Assembly (NCBI RefSeq): GCF_025960875.1
Contig: NZ_JAODLR010000008.1
Span: forward strand, 1-64,000
Length of the DNA stretch: 64,000 bases
DNA from: Crystallibacter permensis
GTDB taxonomy: Bacteria; Actinomycetota; Actinomycetes; Actinomycetales; Micrococcaceae
Direction: 5' to 3'
A model generated the notes under the pieces. The model did no database searches and was not told the origin of the DNA. It worked only from the letters and a program-made list of their open reading frames with translations. The translations under genes and the position numbers were made by a program. Shown here one piece after another: positions 1 to 7,882 of the stretch. Within the stretch, counting starts at the first letter, position 1. Each line of letters opens with the position of its first letter.

Positions 1-34
1 CACACCACAATTTAGTGGCTACAAACGGTGGTAC

Positions 35-83
35 AAAAGAGGGCTGATCACCCGGAACCACAAGGAACCAGGGCGATCAGCCC
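35..83 (-). terminator. Intrinsic terminator of the aromatic hydroxylase gene
   Basis: A 9-bp inverted repeat GGGCTGATC (41-49) / GATCAGCCC (75-83) lies 14 bp past the stop codon of the leftward hydroxylase gene. Read on the minus strand, the stem is followed by TCTTTTGT, a short U tract. The 25-nt loop is long, so efficiency is uncertain. Confidence 0.55.
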
Positions 84-96
84 ACGTAACTTCGGC

Positions 97-1998
97 CTAA
101 GCCTTCTTGAGCTGGCGGGCCCGCAGGAGCGGGGCGAAGAATTCGGCCAGCTCCGCAGTCGCCGTCAGCGGCAGGATGTTGGCCACGTACTGGTCCGGCC
201 GGACCACCACGACGACGCCGCCGCGGTCGAGACCGCGCGCTTCGAAGATGTCCTCATCCTTGCCAACGCCGAAGACCTTCTCAAGGTTGGTCAGCTGGAA
301 CGGCCCAACGTTGGGCTTGAACACGTCGGGCACCGCATTGATGTCGACGTTTTCGTGCTTCTGCTGGTAGATGACCTTCACATCGAACCAGGCGTCGAGG
401 TCCGCGCCTTCCGGGGTGGCCGCGAGCGGCGAGTCAGGGGCGTTCTTCAGCCATTCGGCAAAGTCGGCGACCGGCGAGGCTGCCCCGGCCTTCGCCTGGT
501 CAGCGAAGACGTAGATGCGCCAGCGGCCGTCGGCGGTGGCCAGGTGTCCGAGGTGGAGCGGGTTCGTGTCGCAGACGCGCGAGACCTTGGCGGACTTGAA
601 ACGCTTGCCGAGGGGGAACCCGGTGGCGAGGTCCTGGTGCGCGTTCTCGCCGGTCAGGATCGAGGGGGCATACTCGGTCATGAAGCCCGCGGGGAACTCG
701 GCGGTGCGGACGTAGAAGTCCTCAAGCTCGGAGGGGGAGCTGAACTCTTCGGGCTTCTTCGCCATCAGCGTCGACCATTCCTTGTCGAAGTCGATGAGGT
801 TCTTGGCCACAACCTGGCGCTCGGCCGAGTAGGTGGACAGCAGGCTCTCCGGAGCGCGGCCTTCCAGCACATGCCCGAGCTTCCATGCGAGGTTGAAGCC
901 GTCCTGCATGGAGACGTTCATGCCCTGGCCGGCCTTGGCGCTGTGGGTGTGGCAGGCGTCGCCGGTGATGAAGACGCGCGGGGTCCGGGTGCCGAGGTCC
1001 TCAAGGTGCACGTCGTCAAACCTGTCGGTGAGGCGGTGGCCCACCTCGTAGACACTGTGCCAGGCAACGTTCTTCACATCGAGGGTGTAGGGAGCCAGGA
1101 TCTCGTTGGCCTTGGCGATGATCTGCTCGATGGAGGTCTTGCGGACCGCACCCTTGTCATTCTCGGGCACGACGCCGAGATCGACGTACATGCGGAAGAG
1201 GTATCCGCCTTCGCGGGGGATCAGCAGGATGGAACCGCCGTCATGCGACTGAATGGCGCACTTGGTGCGGATGTCCGGGAAGTCGGTGTTCGCGAGGACG
1301 TCCATGACGCCCCATGCATGGTTGGCCGCGTCTCCCGCGAGGGTGCAACCGATGGAGGCGCGCACCTTGCTGCGGGCGCCGTCGCAGCCGACAACGTACT
1401 TGGCGTGCACCACGCGCTGCTGGCCTTCGTCCGGTCCGGCGCTGCGTACCAAGGTGACCTTAACGGGGTAATCGCCCTCGTCGGTGACCTCCAGGCTGCT
1501 GAACTCCCAGCCGAAATCGGGCTTCAGGCGTGCCGGGGAGTTGTGGGCAAACTCGGCGAAGTAGTCCAGCACGCGGGCCTGGTTGACGATCAGGTGCCGG
1601 AATTCGCTGACGCCGTGCTCGTCATCGAGGGCGCGGCCGCCGCGGACGATGTGCTTGGGGTTGTCCGTGTCCGGGCGCCAGAAGTTCATTTCCGTGAGCC
1701 AGAAAGCCTCGGCAGTGATCTCCTCGGCGAAGCCGAAGGCCTGGAAAGTCTCGACGCTGCGGGCCTGGATGCCGTCCGCCTGGCCGAGCTCCAACCGTCC
1801 GCCGCGGCGTTCGACCAGGCGCGTGTTGATGTTCGGGAACTGGGCGAGCTGGGCGGCAGCAAGCATGCCTGCCGGCCCGGAGCCCACGATGAGGACGTCG
1901 ACCTCGTCGGGGAGTTCCGAGGGGCGGTCGATGCCGACACCGGCAGCCGGCTGGACTTTCGGGTCACCTGAAACGTAACCGTGGTGATGAAACTGCAC
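97..1998 (-). CDS. FAD-dependent aromatic-ring hydroxylase, 3-hydroxybenzoate 4-monooxygenase / phenol 2-monooxygenase type
   Basis: A 633-residue cytosolic group A flavoprotein monooxygenase that would use NAD(P)H and O2 to hydroxylate a phenolic acid. Visible motifs are the N-terminal FAD fold GSGPAG (39-44), the CDG segment at 205-207 of the DG motif, and GDACH (346-350) followed by a glycine-rich FAD-binding stretch to about 370. The C-terminal ~200 residues fit the thioredoxin-like domain of the phenol hydroxylase/MobA group, and the length matches MobA (about 640). The start is GTG at 1998, preceded by GAGGAAAG. The exact substrate cannot be read from sequence; 3-hydroxybenzoate is my best guess. 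It is monocistronic here, with a terminator behind it and a striking double operator in front. No ring-cleavage gene lies next to it in the window. Confidence 0.85.
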   Translation of the reverse strand: MQFHHHGYVSGDPKVQPAAGVGIDRPSELPDEVDVLIVGSGPAGMLAAAQLAQFPNINTRLVERRGGRLELGQADGIQARSVETFQAFGFAEEITAEAFWLTEMNFWRPDTDNPKHIVRGGRALDDEHGVSEFRHLIVNQARVLDYFAEFAHNSPARLKPDFGWEFSSLEVTDEGDYPVKVTLVRSAGPDEGQQRVVHAKYVVGCDGARSKVRASIGCTLAGDAANHAWGVMDVLANTDFPDIRTKCAIQSHDGGSILLIPREGGYLFRMYVDLGVVPENDKGAVRKTSIEQIIAKANEILAPYTLDVKNVAWHSVYEVGHRLTDRFDDVHLEDLGTRTPRVFITGDACHTHSAKAGQGMNVSMQDGFNLAWKLGHVLEGRAPESLLSTYSAERQVVAKNLIDFDKEWSTLMAKKPEEFSSPSELEDFYVRTAEFPAGFMTEYAPSILTGENAHQDLATGFPLGKRFKSAKVSRVCDTNPLHLGHLATADGRWRIYVFADQAKAGAASPVADFAEWLKNAPDSPLAATPEGADLDAWFDVKVIYQQKHENVDINAVPDVFKPNVGPFQLTNLEKVFGVGKDEDIFEARGLDRGGVVVVVRPDQYVANILPLTATAELAEFFAPLLRARQLKKA

Positions 1999-2039
1999 GG
2001 GCTTTCCTCACTTCGTTGTGCCGTTGTCGGCTGGTTCGG

Positions 2040-2074
2040 TGTTCAATAATAGAACATGACGCTCGATAATCGAA
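2040..2074 (-). promoter_or_regulatory. Promoter with tandem palindromic operators for the aromatic hydroxylase
   Basis: On the minus strand TTCGAT (2074-2069), 17 nt and TATTAT (2051-2046) form a good -35/-10 pair about 50 bp ahead of the GTG start. Two 13-bp near-palindromes of one type, TTCAATAATAGAA (2042-2054) and CTCGATAATCGAA (2062-2074), share the pattern YTCNATAATNGAA. They are spaced exactly 20 bp apart, about two helical turns. One covers the -10 and the other the -35. This is the expected layout for a dimeric regulator bound on one DNA face. The regulator is not identifiable in this window. Confidence 0.6.
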
Positions 2075-2288
2075 TAGCTTTCGGTGTAAATACTGTAAGG
2101 CAAACATGACGCACGTAACAACTACTGTTTCGGCGAAAGGGGGAATGTGGGGTATATCGGTGCCTGGCCCGCTCAGCGAGTAGGGCGCACCAGGAATTGG
2201 CGTCCTTCTTCGCTGGTGTACTGCAGGCCTAGCCGAGTCAAAGTAAGACGATGACGGCAGCGGATGCGTACCGAGTGGCGTGCGTCCG

Positions 2289-2468
2289 CTAGGGCGCGGG
2301 ATTTCCGACGATGTTAACGCCGAGAGCTTGGAACCGCAGTGTCAGCCAGTCGAGCTGATTCGGGAAGGCGAACGCGCGTTTGCCATCCTCTCGCGGTACC
2401 AGATCGCTGCTGACGACGCGATCACCGAAGAGAACATAGGTGCGCGAGGTGTCGTGCCGGTTGCTCAT
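2289..2468 (-). CDS. Small hypothetical protein or gene remnant (59 aa)
   Basis: This minus-strand frame starts MSNRHDTSRTYVLFGDRV and ends GNPAP. An alternative GTG start lies six bases upstream, at 2474. It has no recognised domain, signal peptide or membrane segment. The composition is protein-like, but third-position GC is lower than in neighbouring genes and no clear ribosome binding site precedes it. It lies in a decayed stretch, so it may be a fragment rather than a functional gene. Confidence 0.25.
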   Translation of the reverse strand: MSNRHDTSRTYVLFGDRVVSSDLVPREDGKRAFAFPNQLDWLTLRFQALGVNIVGNPAP

Positions 2469-2476
2469 CCACACAA

Positions 2477-2605
2477 GCCCGCTACGTGTGGCTGCGGCGC
2501 CGCGACAAGCGCAGGCTCGAACACAAAGTTATGCATGCGGTGCTGTCCCTGCCGTTCCTCGGCATGTCCGCGCTCATGGTGATGGGCGCGCTTGCGTCGC
2601 AATAG
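2477..2605 (+). pseudogene. 3' fragment of a small membrane-protein gene
   Basis: The frame ending at TAG 2603-2605 reads as a basic segment (VWLRRRDKRRLEHK) followed by one hydrophobic helix ending VMGALASQ. Nearly every codon ends in G or C, as in real genes of this genome, yet no start with a ribosome binding site is visible and the coding signal stops abruptly near 2475. I read this as the truncated 3' end of a lost gene. A short functional peptide starting at GTG 2486 or ATG 2531 is the alternative. Confidence 0.35.
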
Positions 2606-2613
2606 GCTCTCGA

Positions 2614-3552
2614 CTACTCGAAGAAGTCCTCATCAATTTCTGCGACAGTGTAAGTCTTGGCGACCTGAACGCCGACGCCATGTCGGATCATGAGATCTGT
2701 GAGTTGTTTTCCATCGATAAGGATGACCCTAGTTGGAATCGATTTAGCGTATTCCAGCGCCCCGTTAGAAAACCTGCTGGTCGTAATGAAGACTCCACGT
2801 GTTGCTCCCCGACCAGCAAGTGCGCCGACGAATCCCTGGATCGCTTCGCGTCCGACCGTGACCTCTGGAGCGTAGCGTTTGGCTTGGATATAGATCTGGT
2901 CGAGACCGAGGGCATCCTGGTCAATGACACCATCCACGCCACCGTCTCCTGATCCCCCGATCCGCCGGCCACGGTTCTCTGCGCCGCCATATCCCATGGC
3001 GAGCATGAGCTTGACCACGGCCTCTTCAAAGAAATCGGGGTGCCTTTCCTGTAGCCGCTTCAAGAGATCAGTGGCAAGGTCCGCCCGAAGCAACTCAATT
3101 CCCCGGTCGATCTGTTCCGTCGGGTCAAGCTCGGAGTCTTCGTCAAAAGTGTCAGCCGGATCTGCTTTCGAGACGTTCTGCCTTCGCGGTTCGTAGTCTC
3201 GATATGCTGGGATTTCCTTCAGCTCATTCTGACTAAAGCCGTGAGGATATTTAGCGAGCAGTTGCTTACCGAGATCCGTAATAACAAACCGGCCTCGCTC
3301 CGGCTTGGCTACTGCAGTAGCCCGAGTTAGATCGGACATCGCCCATCCAATACGGTTTTCTGCCTTCGACTGACCTGAAGCCAGCATAATGGCCCGCTGC
3401 TCAGGAGTTATCCCCGCCTCATCCAGAACTTCAGCAACGAGGTCACGGCGAACTCTCGGTTTGCCATCAGCGAGAACCTGGAGGACAGGATGCAGGAACT
3501 CGCCCCACTTCGGAATCGGTTCATCGGCGGTTGCAGCGAAGTCGTCGATCAT
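2614..3552 (-). CDS. mrr: Mrr-family type IV restriction endonuclease
   Basis: A 312-residue protein with a winged-helix Mrr_N domain in roughly the first 100 residues and an Mrr catalytic domain at about 165-300. The PD-(D/E)XK nuclease core is visible as GGVDG (Asp207) followed by the strand YIQAK (Gln223, Lys225). Mrr enzymes cut modified DNA and act alone, so the absence of a methylase is normal. The length matches E. coli Mrr (about 304). Base composition is clearly less GC-rich than in flanking genes, with many A/T third positions, suggesting acquisition. It starts at ATG 3552. It probably restricts incoming methylated DNA. Confidence 0.88.
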   Translation of the reverse strand: MIDDFAATADEPIPKWGEFLHPVLQVLADGKPRVRRDLVAEVLDEAGITPEQRAIMLASGQSKAENRIGWAMSDLTRATAVAKPERGRFVITDLGKQLLAKYPHGFSQNELKEIPAYRDYEPRRQNVSKADPADTFDEDSELDPTEQIDRGIELLRADLATDLLKRLQERHPDFFEEAVVKLMLAMGYGGAENRGRRIGGSGDGGVDGVIDQDALGLDQIYIQAKRYAPEVTVGREAIQGFVGALAGRGATRGVFITTSRFSNGALEYAKSIPTRVILIDGKQLTDLMIRHGVGVQVAKTYTVAEIDEDFFE

Positions 3553-3705
3553 TGTTCTCCTGAGAGATCTCGATTTTGCGCTTACGACGTGATGGATAGC
3601 TATATCGGAGTCTAGGCGAAGTTCCCGACTTTCTGCCGGTTATGGAAGAAAGCTGATGAGGCAGATGGATCCCCTGGCGTTGGGAATCAAATCGTCATGT
3701 TTTTT

Positions 3706-4503
3706 TCACTTCGGCTTGAGGTGCCGCTGTCCATCCCGATACTTCCGCTTGGATAAGAGCAGATCGCCGAGCGGGCCGCTGGGCAGATGGATCCATCCTT
3801 CCTGACGGGCAGCTTCGAGGTGTTCGTCGCCCGGCAGCAGTGTTGCTCCCATGAGGGCGGCGCGGGTTGTCAGAGATGCGATGAGGGAATCCAGCAGGTC
3901 ATCCGATGCAATCAGGGCATTCCGATGTGGTCCGAGGTCCAGCCACGGTGCCAGCTCTTCCAGCTGTTTCAGAATGAGGTTGCGGACCTCCGATTCAGGT
4001 GTTCCCTTGCCCTTGTATTTCCGCGCTTCGATGTTCCACAACTTGAGGGAAGCCGCCGGGTAGACCTCTATGAGCAGGCCAGATCCATCAAGGGGTTGGT
4101 ATCCGTGTTCCTTGGCAATTTTGGCTTGGATGACCGCGCAGCGCATGGCAGGGTGGGCCAGTCGGTCCGCCGAAACGCTCAGCGGAATCAAGCCGGTGAT
4201 GCTCGTGACGAACCGGTCGCAGTCCCGGTAAGCGAGGAGACGGCGGCCAGCAATTCCGTCGTGCTGGAGCACTGAACTCGCGTCGCGGTTCAGGTGGCCC
4301 GTGAGAAATGGCAGCAGCGCTTGCGGCCAGCCGACAGGGCAGTCAACGCCGGTTGCATCCGCGCGCGCGAAGAGGCCGACGATGTCTTCGTCGGTGACGC
4401 CGAGCTGCAAATGGGTCAACCGCGCGGCATCAGGTGCCCAATCGAGGACGGCCGCAGCGGTTTTCTTCGGATCTGCGGCAAGATCGATGCCGAGGGTCTT
4501 CAT
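3706..4503 (-). CDS. DUF429 domain protein
   Basis: A 265-residue cytosolic protein matching the DUF429 family. It starts with MKTLGIDLAADPKKTAAAVL, a strand carrying an acidic residue as in RNase H-like folds, followed by DCPVGWPQALLPFL, typical of this family. A later segment (LIEVYPAASLKLW) is another family hallmark. The biochemical role of DUF429 is not established; a nuclease-like fold is predicted. It starts at ATG 4503 and is divergent from the AlkD-like gene 79 bp away. Between it and mrr (3553-3705) I see no gene. Confidence 0.75.
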   Translation of the reverse strand: MKTLGIDLAADPKKTAAAVLDWAPDAARLTHLQLGVTDEDIVGLFARADATGVDCPVGWPQALLPFLTGHLNRDASSVLQHDGIAGRRLLAYRDCDRFVTSITGLIPLSVSADRLAHPAMRCAVIQAKIAKEHGYQPLDGSGLLIEVYPAASLKLWNIEARKYKGKGTPESEVRNLILKQLEELAPWLDLGPHRNALIASDDLLDSLIASLTTRAALMGATLLPGDEHLEAARQEGWIHLPSGPLGDLLLSKRKYRDGQRHLKPK

Positions 4504-4582
4504 GCGCCTACTCTATTTGTGGCCGGTGAACATGTACGTGCTGGCGGATGAGGAATCAACAACCCGACGAGAGGACTCTTGA

Positions 4583-5230
4583 GTGAGTGACGCCGGTGAG
4601 TTCGTGGACGCCGCGCTCCAGCATGAATCGTCTTGGGAACGTGCCGAGGCCTGGGAAGCGCAGCTGGGTGACGGCCTGAGTTACTACGGTGCGTCGGTAG
4701 GCGCTGTCCGCGGAACAGTGCGCGACGCCGGCAGGCGCTACCCTAGGCTGTCGCACGACGAGATCACGGCGCTGAGCTCCGAGCTGTGGGCGGTGCCGGT
4801 GTTTGAGCGCCGCCTCGCCGCCGTCGTTCTGCTGCAATCCAACCTCCGTCTGCTGGACAATTCGGACCTCACGCGGCTGGAGGGCTTTGTGCGCTCGGCC
4901 CGCATGCCATCCCTGGTCGATCCGCTGGCCGTGGACGTCGTCGGCCCCATGGTCGAGGGGCTGGGTGTACCGCAGCGTGTCCGCGCGGATGCGGTGTTGG
5001 ACCGCTGGGCGGAGGACGACGACGTGTGGCTGCGTCGCGCCGTCGTACTCTCGCCGTTGCGGGCTCTTCGGAAGGGCGGAGGGGACTGGGACAGGTTTGC
5101 CCGGCGCGCGAAGATCCTGCTCGAACAGTCCCAAGACGCCGGCACGGAGGGCGAAGTGGTTCGCGAAGCGGTTGCCCTGGTGCTCGCAGAAGTGGCGAAA
5201 ACCAGGCCGGAACTTCAGCTGCCGCCGTAG
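4583..5230 (+). CDS. AlkD-like DNA alkylation repair protein
   Basis: A 215-residue all-helical protein of the DNA alkylation repair (HEAT-like repeat) family. The diagnostic segment is WAEDDDVWLRRAVVLSPL at about residues 142-159, which in AlkD glycosylases forms the DNA-binding concave face with the catalytic aspartate and tryptophan. It is predicted to remove N3/N7-alkylated purines. It starts at GTG 4583. Divergent from DUF429 and followed by a terminator, so probably transcribed alone. Confidence 0.75.
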   Translation: MSDAGEFVDAALQHESSWERAEAWEAQLGDGLSYYGASVGAVRGTVRDAGRRYPRLSHDEITALSSELWAVPVFERRLAAVVLLQSNLRLLDNSDLTRLEGFVRSARMPSLVDPLAVDVVGPMVEGLGVPQRVRADAVLDRWAEDDDVWLRRAVVLSPLRALRKGGGDWDRFARRAKILLEQSQDAGTEGEVVREAVALVLAEVAKTRPELQLPP

Positions 5231-5273
5231 GCCTCCGGGACAGGCCCTCTCCAAGTCCGGGAGGCAGATTTTT
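5231..5273 (+). terminator. Intrinsic terminator after the AlkD-like gene
   Basis: The 11-bp arms GCCTCCGGGAC (5231-5241) and GTCCGGGAGGC (5255-5265) pair with one mismatch and are followed by TTTTT at 5269-5273. It begins immediately after the stop codon and separates this gene from the P450. Confidence 0.8.
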
Positions 5274-5394
5274 GATGGAACCGAAGCGGCAGCGGGTATA
5301 AGATCAGGCCTCATCGGGCCGGAAGGCCGGCCCGTCCTGGCGCTTCGGCCGGGAGCAGGCCGAAATATTGCCGGGCTGAGCAGGAAGGCCAGCC

Positions 5395-6558
5395 ATGGAG
5401 CACATTCGGGCCCTCGAGCAGTCGATGAATCCCTACCCCCACTACGAAGCGATGCGCGAAACCGCGCCGGTTTTCCACGATGAGCAAACCGGCATCTGGC
5501 ACGTTTTCAAGTACGACGACGTTCACCGCGTCCTGTCCGAGCACGCCACGTTTTCCTCCCAGATGCCGCCCGGTGATCAGTCGGAGACGGGCCAGCTGTT
5601 CGCGGCCAGCCTGATCAACACCGATCCGCCGCGGCACCGGCAGCTGCGCTCGCTGGTCAGTCAAGCGTTCACGCCAAGGGCAGTTGAGGCACTTGGCCCG
5701 CGCATCTCGGAGCTGACTGGGGAACTGCTGGGCCGGTTCGCCTCGGCAGGAACGGCCGACCTGGTCAAGGAACTCGCCTATCCGCTGCCGGTGATCGTGA
5801 TCGCGGAACTGATGGGTATACCGCCCGAAGACCGCGACCGTTTCAAGCTCTGGTCCGATTCCATCGTCAGCCAGACCACGGGCGGTGACGGCGAAGCCGA
5901 CCATGCGCTCTACGGTGAGATGGTCGAGTATTTCCTGGCCATGATCGAACAGCGACGGCGAACCCCGGGAAACGACCTGATCAGCGCATTGCTGGCGGCG
6001 GAGATCGACGGGCAGCAGTTGACCGTCCCCGAACTGCTGGGCTTCTGTGCCCTGCTGCTGGTGGCCGGCAACGAAACGACTACCAACTTGATCGGCAACG
6101 CCGTGCTGACCTTTACCGAACATCCCGACACCGTCGAGCGACTGCTGGCCGAGCCGGAACTGCTGCCGCACGCTATCGAGGAGGTGCTGCGCTATCGGTC
6201 CCCGGTCCAGGCCATGTACCGGACAACTGCCGTCGATGCCGTGTTGGGGGACCAGCGCATTCCGGCTGGCTCCGTACTCATCGCCTGGATCGGTTCGGCC
6301 AACCGCGACCCGCAGCAGTTCGAACGGGCGGAAGAGTACGACGTCGACCGCCCGCCATTCCACCACCTCGCCTTCGGCCAGGGGGTCCACTTCTGCCTCG
6401 GGGCCCCGCTGGCCCGGCTGGAGGCCAGGATCGCGCTGCAGTCCGTGCTCTCCCGTTTGCCCGGAATCTCGGTGGTGCCGGATCAGCCGCTGGAACGAGT
6501 GGACAGCACGATCATCTACGGCCCCAAGCGGCTCCCGGTCACTTGGCAGCAGGAGTGA
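5395..6558 (+). CDS. Cytochrome P450
   Basis: A 387-residue soluble class I bacterial P450. The I-helix oxygen-activation motif is AGNETTT (224-230), the K-helix ExxR is Glu263-Arg266, and the heme loop is FGQGVHFCLG with the axial cysteine at 334. Length and motifs fit the CYP107/CYP109-like soluble enzymes of actinobacteria. It needs a ferredoxin and reductase for electrons; neither is encoded beside it. The ATG at 5395 follows AGGAAGG. It is flanked by a terminator upstream and converges on the HxlR gene. Its substrate is unknown. Confidence 0.92.
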   Translation: MEHIRALEQSMNPYPHYEAMRETAPVFHDEQTGIWHVFKYDDVHRVLSEHATFSSQMPPGDQSETGQLFAASLINTDPPRHRQLRSLVSQAFTPRAVEALGPRISELTGELLGRFASAGTADLVKELAYPLPVIVIAELMGIPPEDRDRFKLWSDSIVSQTTGGDGEADHALYGEMVEYFLAMIEQRRRTPGNDLISALLAAEIDGQQLTVPELLGFCALLLVAGNETTTNLIGNAVLTFTEHPDTVERLLAEPELLPHAIEEVLRYRSPVQAMYRTTAVDAVLGDQRIPAGSVLIAWIGSANRDPQQFERAEEYDVDRPPFHHLAFGQGVHFCLGAPLARLEARIALQSVLSRLPGISVVPDQPLERVDSTIIYGPKRLPVTWQQE

Positions 6559-6604
6559 GCGCACCCCGACCGTCTGCCCGGCAGGAATTTCGGCTCCCGC
6601 TGGC

Positions 6605-7105
6605 TCAGGCTGGTCGCCGGGGCCGCCGGTTCTTGAGGTACTCGGCTGGCATTCCTGGCCCGATCCGCACCTTCACCTCGGCGGGATCTATCGGTCCGCA
6701 TTTGGCACATACAGTTGCCTGCCTGACCTCCCCGCCGCATGCCGAGTGGTCGTAGAGGATAGGTGGCTCTCCGGGAGCGGCCCAGCGGTCTCCCCATTGC
6801 GTGAGTGCGATCAACGCCGGGGCAAGGTCGCGGCCCTTGGCGGTCAGCAGGTATTCGTGCTGCGTCGGCTGCTCTGAGACCTGACGTCGCTCCATGATGC
6901 CAGCCGCGAGAAAGGCATCGAGGCGGGCCTTGAGGATGTTGGTCGCGATGCCCAGGTTGTGCTGGAAATCGTTGAAGCGGGTCACCCCTGCAAAGAGGGC
7001 ATCGCGGACGATCAACAAGCTCCAGCGTTCACCTACCACTTCGAGAGCGCGAGCGATGGAACACACTTGGGATTCATACGTCTTGCCGAGCATATAAAAG
7101 AGCAT
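6605..7105 (-). CDS. HxlR-family transcriptional regulator
   Basis: About 166 residues with the HxlR winged helix near the N-terminus: the core starts SQVCSIARALEVVGERWSLL, followed by the recognition segment TRFNDFQHNLGIATNILKARL. The frame is open further upstream, but the domain begins directly after the two in-frame ATGs at 7105 and 7093, so I use 7105. A tail after about residue 110 contains spaced Cys residues (CGGEVRQATVCAKCG), a possible small zinc-binding motif. It is divergent from the SRPBCC gene, which is its most likely target together with itself. Confidence 0.85.
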   Translation of the reverse strand: MLFYMLGKTYESQVCSIARALEVVGERWSLLIVRDALFAGVTRFNDFQHNLGIATNILKARLDAFLAAGIMERRQVSEQPTQHEYLLTAKGRDLAPALIALTQWGDRWAAPGEPPILYDHSACGGEVRQATVCAKCGPIDPAEVKVRIGPGMPAEYLKNRRPRRPA

Positions 7106-7115
7106 ACCCACAACG

Positions 7116-7155
7116 CTTGCATGATGAAAGTGTCGCGGAGTAGTATGACTTGCAT
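7116..7155 (+). promoter_or_regulatory. Divergent promoter with a direct repeat, candidate HxlR operator
   Basis: The heptamer CTTGCAT occurs twice on the plus strand, at 7116-7122 and 7149-7155, 33 bp apart (about three helical turns). TTGCAT (7117-7122), 18 nt and TAGTAT (7141-7146) form a plausible promoter for the rightward SRPBCC gene, so the two repeats bracket it. HxlR proteins bind as dimers near divergent promoters. Confidence 0.35.
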
Positions 7156-7221
7156 CACACAAGTAGCGCGTCGATCCGTTGGCGCAACCCATGGTCGGCG
7201 CGAAGATGATTGGAAGTCGTC

Positions 7222-7707
7222 ATGAACAGCCTCACCAAGACCTTTTCGGTCGATCAGACTCCCGAAGAAGCCTTCCGTGCGATAACGAATGTGCGCGGGT
7301 GGTGGTCAGGAGAGATTGAAGGAGGAACCGAGACTCTCGGCGACGAATTCACCTACCGCGTCCAGGGCATCCACTACTCAAAATTCAGGATCACCGAGCT
7401 GGTCCCAGCGAAGAAGGTCGCTTGGCTGGTCCTGGACAGCTATCTCAGCTTCATACACGACAAGGAAGAATGGACCGGAACGACGGTCAACTTCGAGCTC
7501 TTCGAACGGGACGGCCTCACGCAGCTGAGGTTCACCCACGAGGGCCTGCTGCCCGCGCACGAATGCTTCGATGTCTGTTCGGACGCGTGGGGCGAGTACA
7601 TCAACGGGAGCCTGCGGCATCTGATCACAACCGGCTCTGGCTTGCCCAACTCGTATGAGCGCGATGAAGTGATCGAGGGGGTACGCGCAAGAGAAGGCAG
7701 GCTTTAA
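7222..7707 (+). CDS. SRPBCC (AHSA1/START-like) domain protein
   Basis: A 161-residue protein with the activator-of-Hsp90 homology 1 / SRPBCC fold: an N-terminal beta strand with TFSVDQTPEEAFRAITNVRGWWSG and a C-terminal helix GWGEYINGSLRHLI-like segment (DAWGEYINGSLRHL). Such proteins bind hydrophobic ligands in a deep cavity; the ligand is unknown. The ATG at 7222 has GGAAG at the right distance and is preferred over the in-frame TTG at 7210. It is divergent from the HxlR gene, a common pairing. Confidence 0.8.
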   Translation: MNSLTKTFSVDQTPEEAFRAITNVRGWWSGEIEGGTETLGDEFTYRVQGIHYSKFRITELVPAKKVAWLVLDSYLSFIHDKEEWTGTTVNFELFERDGLTQLRFTHEGLLPAHECFDVCSDAWGEYINGSLRHLITTGSGLPNSYERDEVIEGVRAREGRL

Positions 7708-7722
7708 GCCAGTGATTCCACG

Positions 7723-7761
7723 ACGACAGCGGGGCGCACCGAGGCGAGCCCCCGCCGTCGT
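7723..7761 (+). terminator. Terminator-like hairpin containing the dispersed GACGGCGG motif
   Basis: ACGACAGCGGGG (7723-7734) pairs with CCCCGCCGTCGT (7750-7761) with one mismatch, 16 bp after the SRPBCC stop. There is no real U tract (TGTTGG follows). A second copy of CCGCCGTCGTT lies at 7831-7841. The remaining DNA up to the VOC gene end at 7883 shows no gene. Confidence 0.45.
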
Positions 7762-7882
7762 TGTTGGTGCTATTCGGAGCGGAGGGCTGCTGCAACAGTG
7801 CCCGCCGCTGAGCGCTTATGCTCATCGGCGCCGCCGTCGTTGTTTGACGGCAAACGGTGCCCGGCTGCTTGGGTTCTGAGCG

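Larger units (their letters stand above)
2075..2613. other. Intergenic stretch with decayed coding remnants
   Basis: No intact gene longer than about 60 codons is convincing here. Three pieces look like remnants. A minus-strand frame ending at the stop codon at 2173-2175 encodes a plausible protein tail ending in EEGRQFLVRPTR. A 59-codon minus-strand frame lies at 2289-2468. A plus-strand frame at 2477-2605 has strong GC3 bias. They abut or overlap without promoters and lie next to a lower-GC restriction gene, as expected of an old insertion/deletion site. Confidence 0.4.

Noticed and set aside
28-1971. 647-codon open frame on the plus strand opposite the aromatic hydroxylase
   Set aside because: It is an antisense shadow typical of high-GC DNA: no domain, arginine/glycine/valine-rich composition, while the minus strand shows clear FAD motifs.
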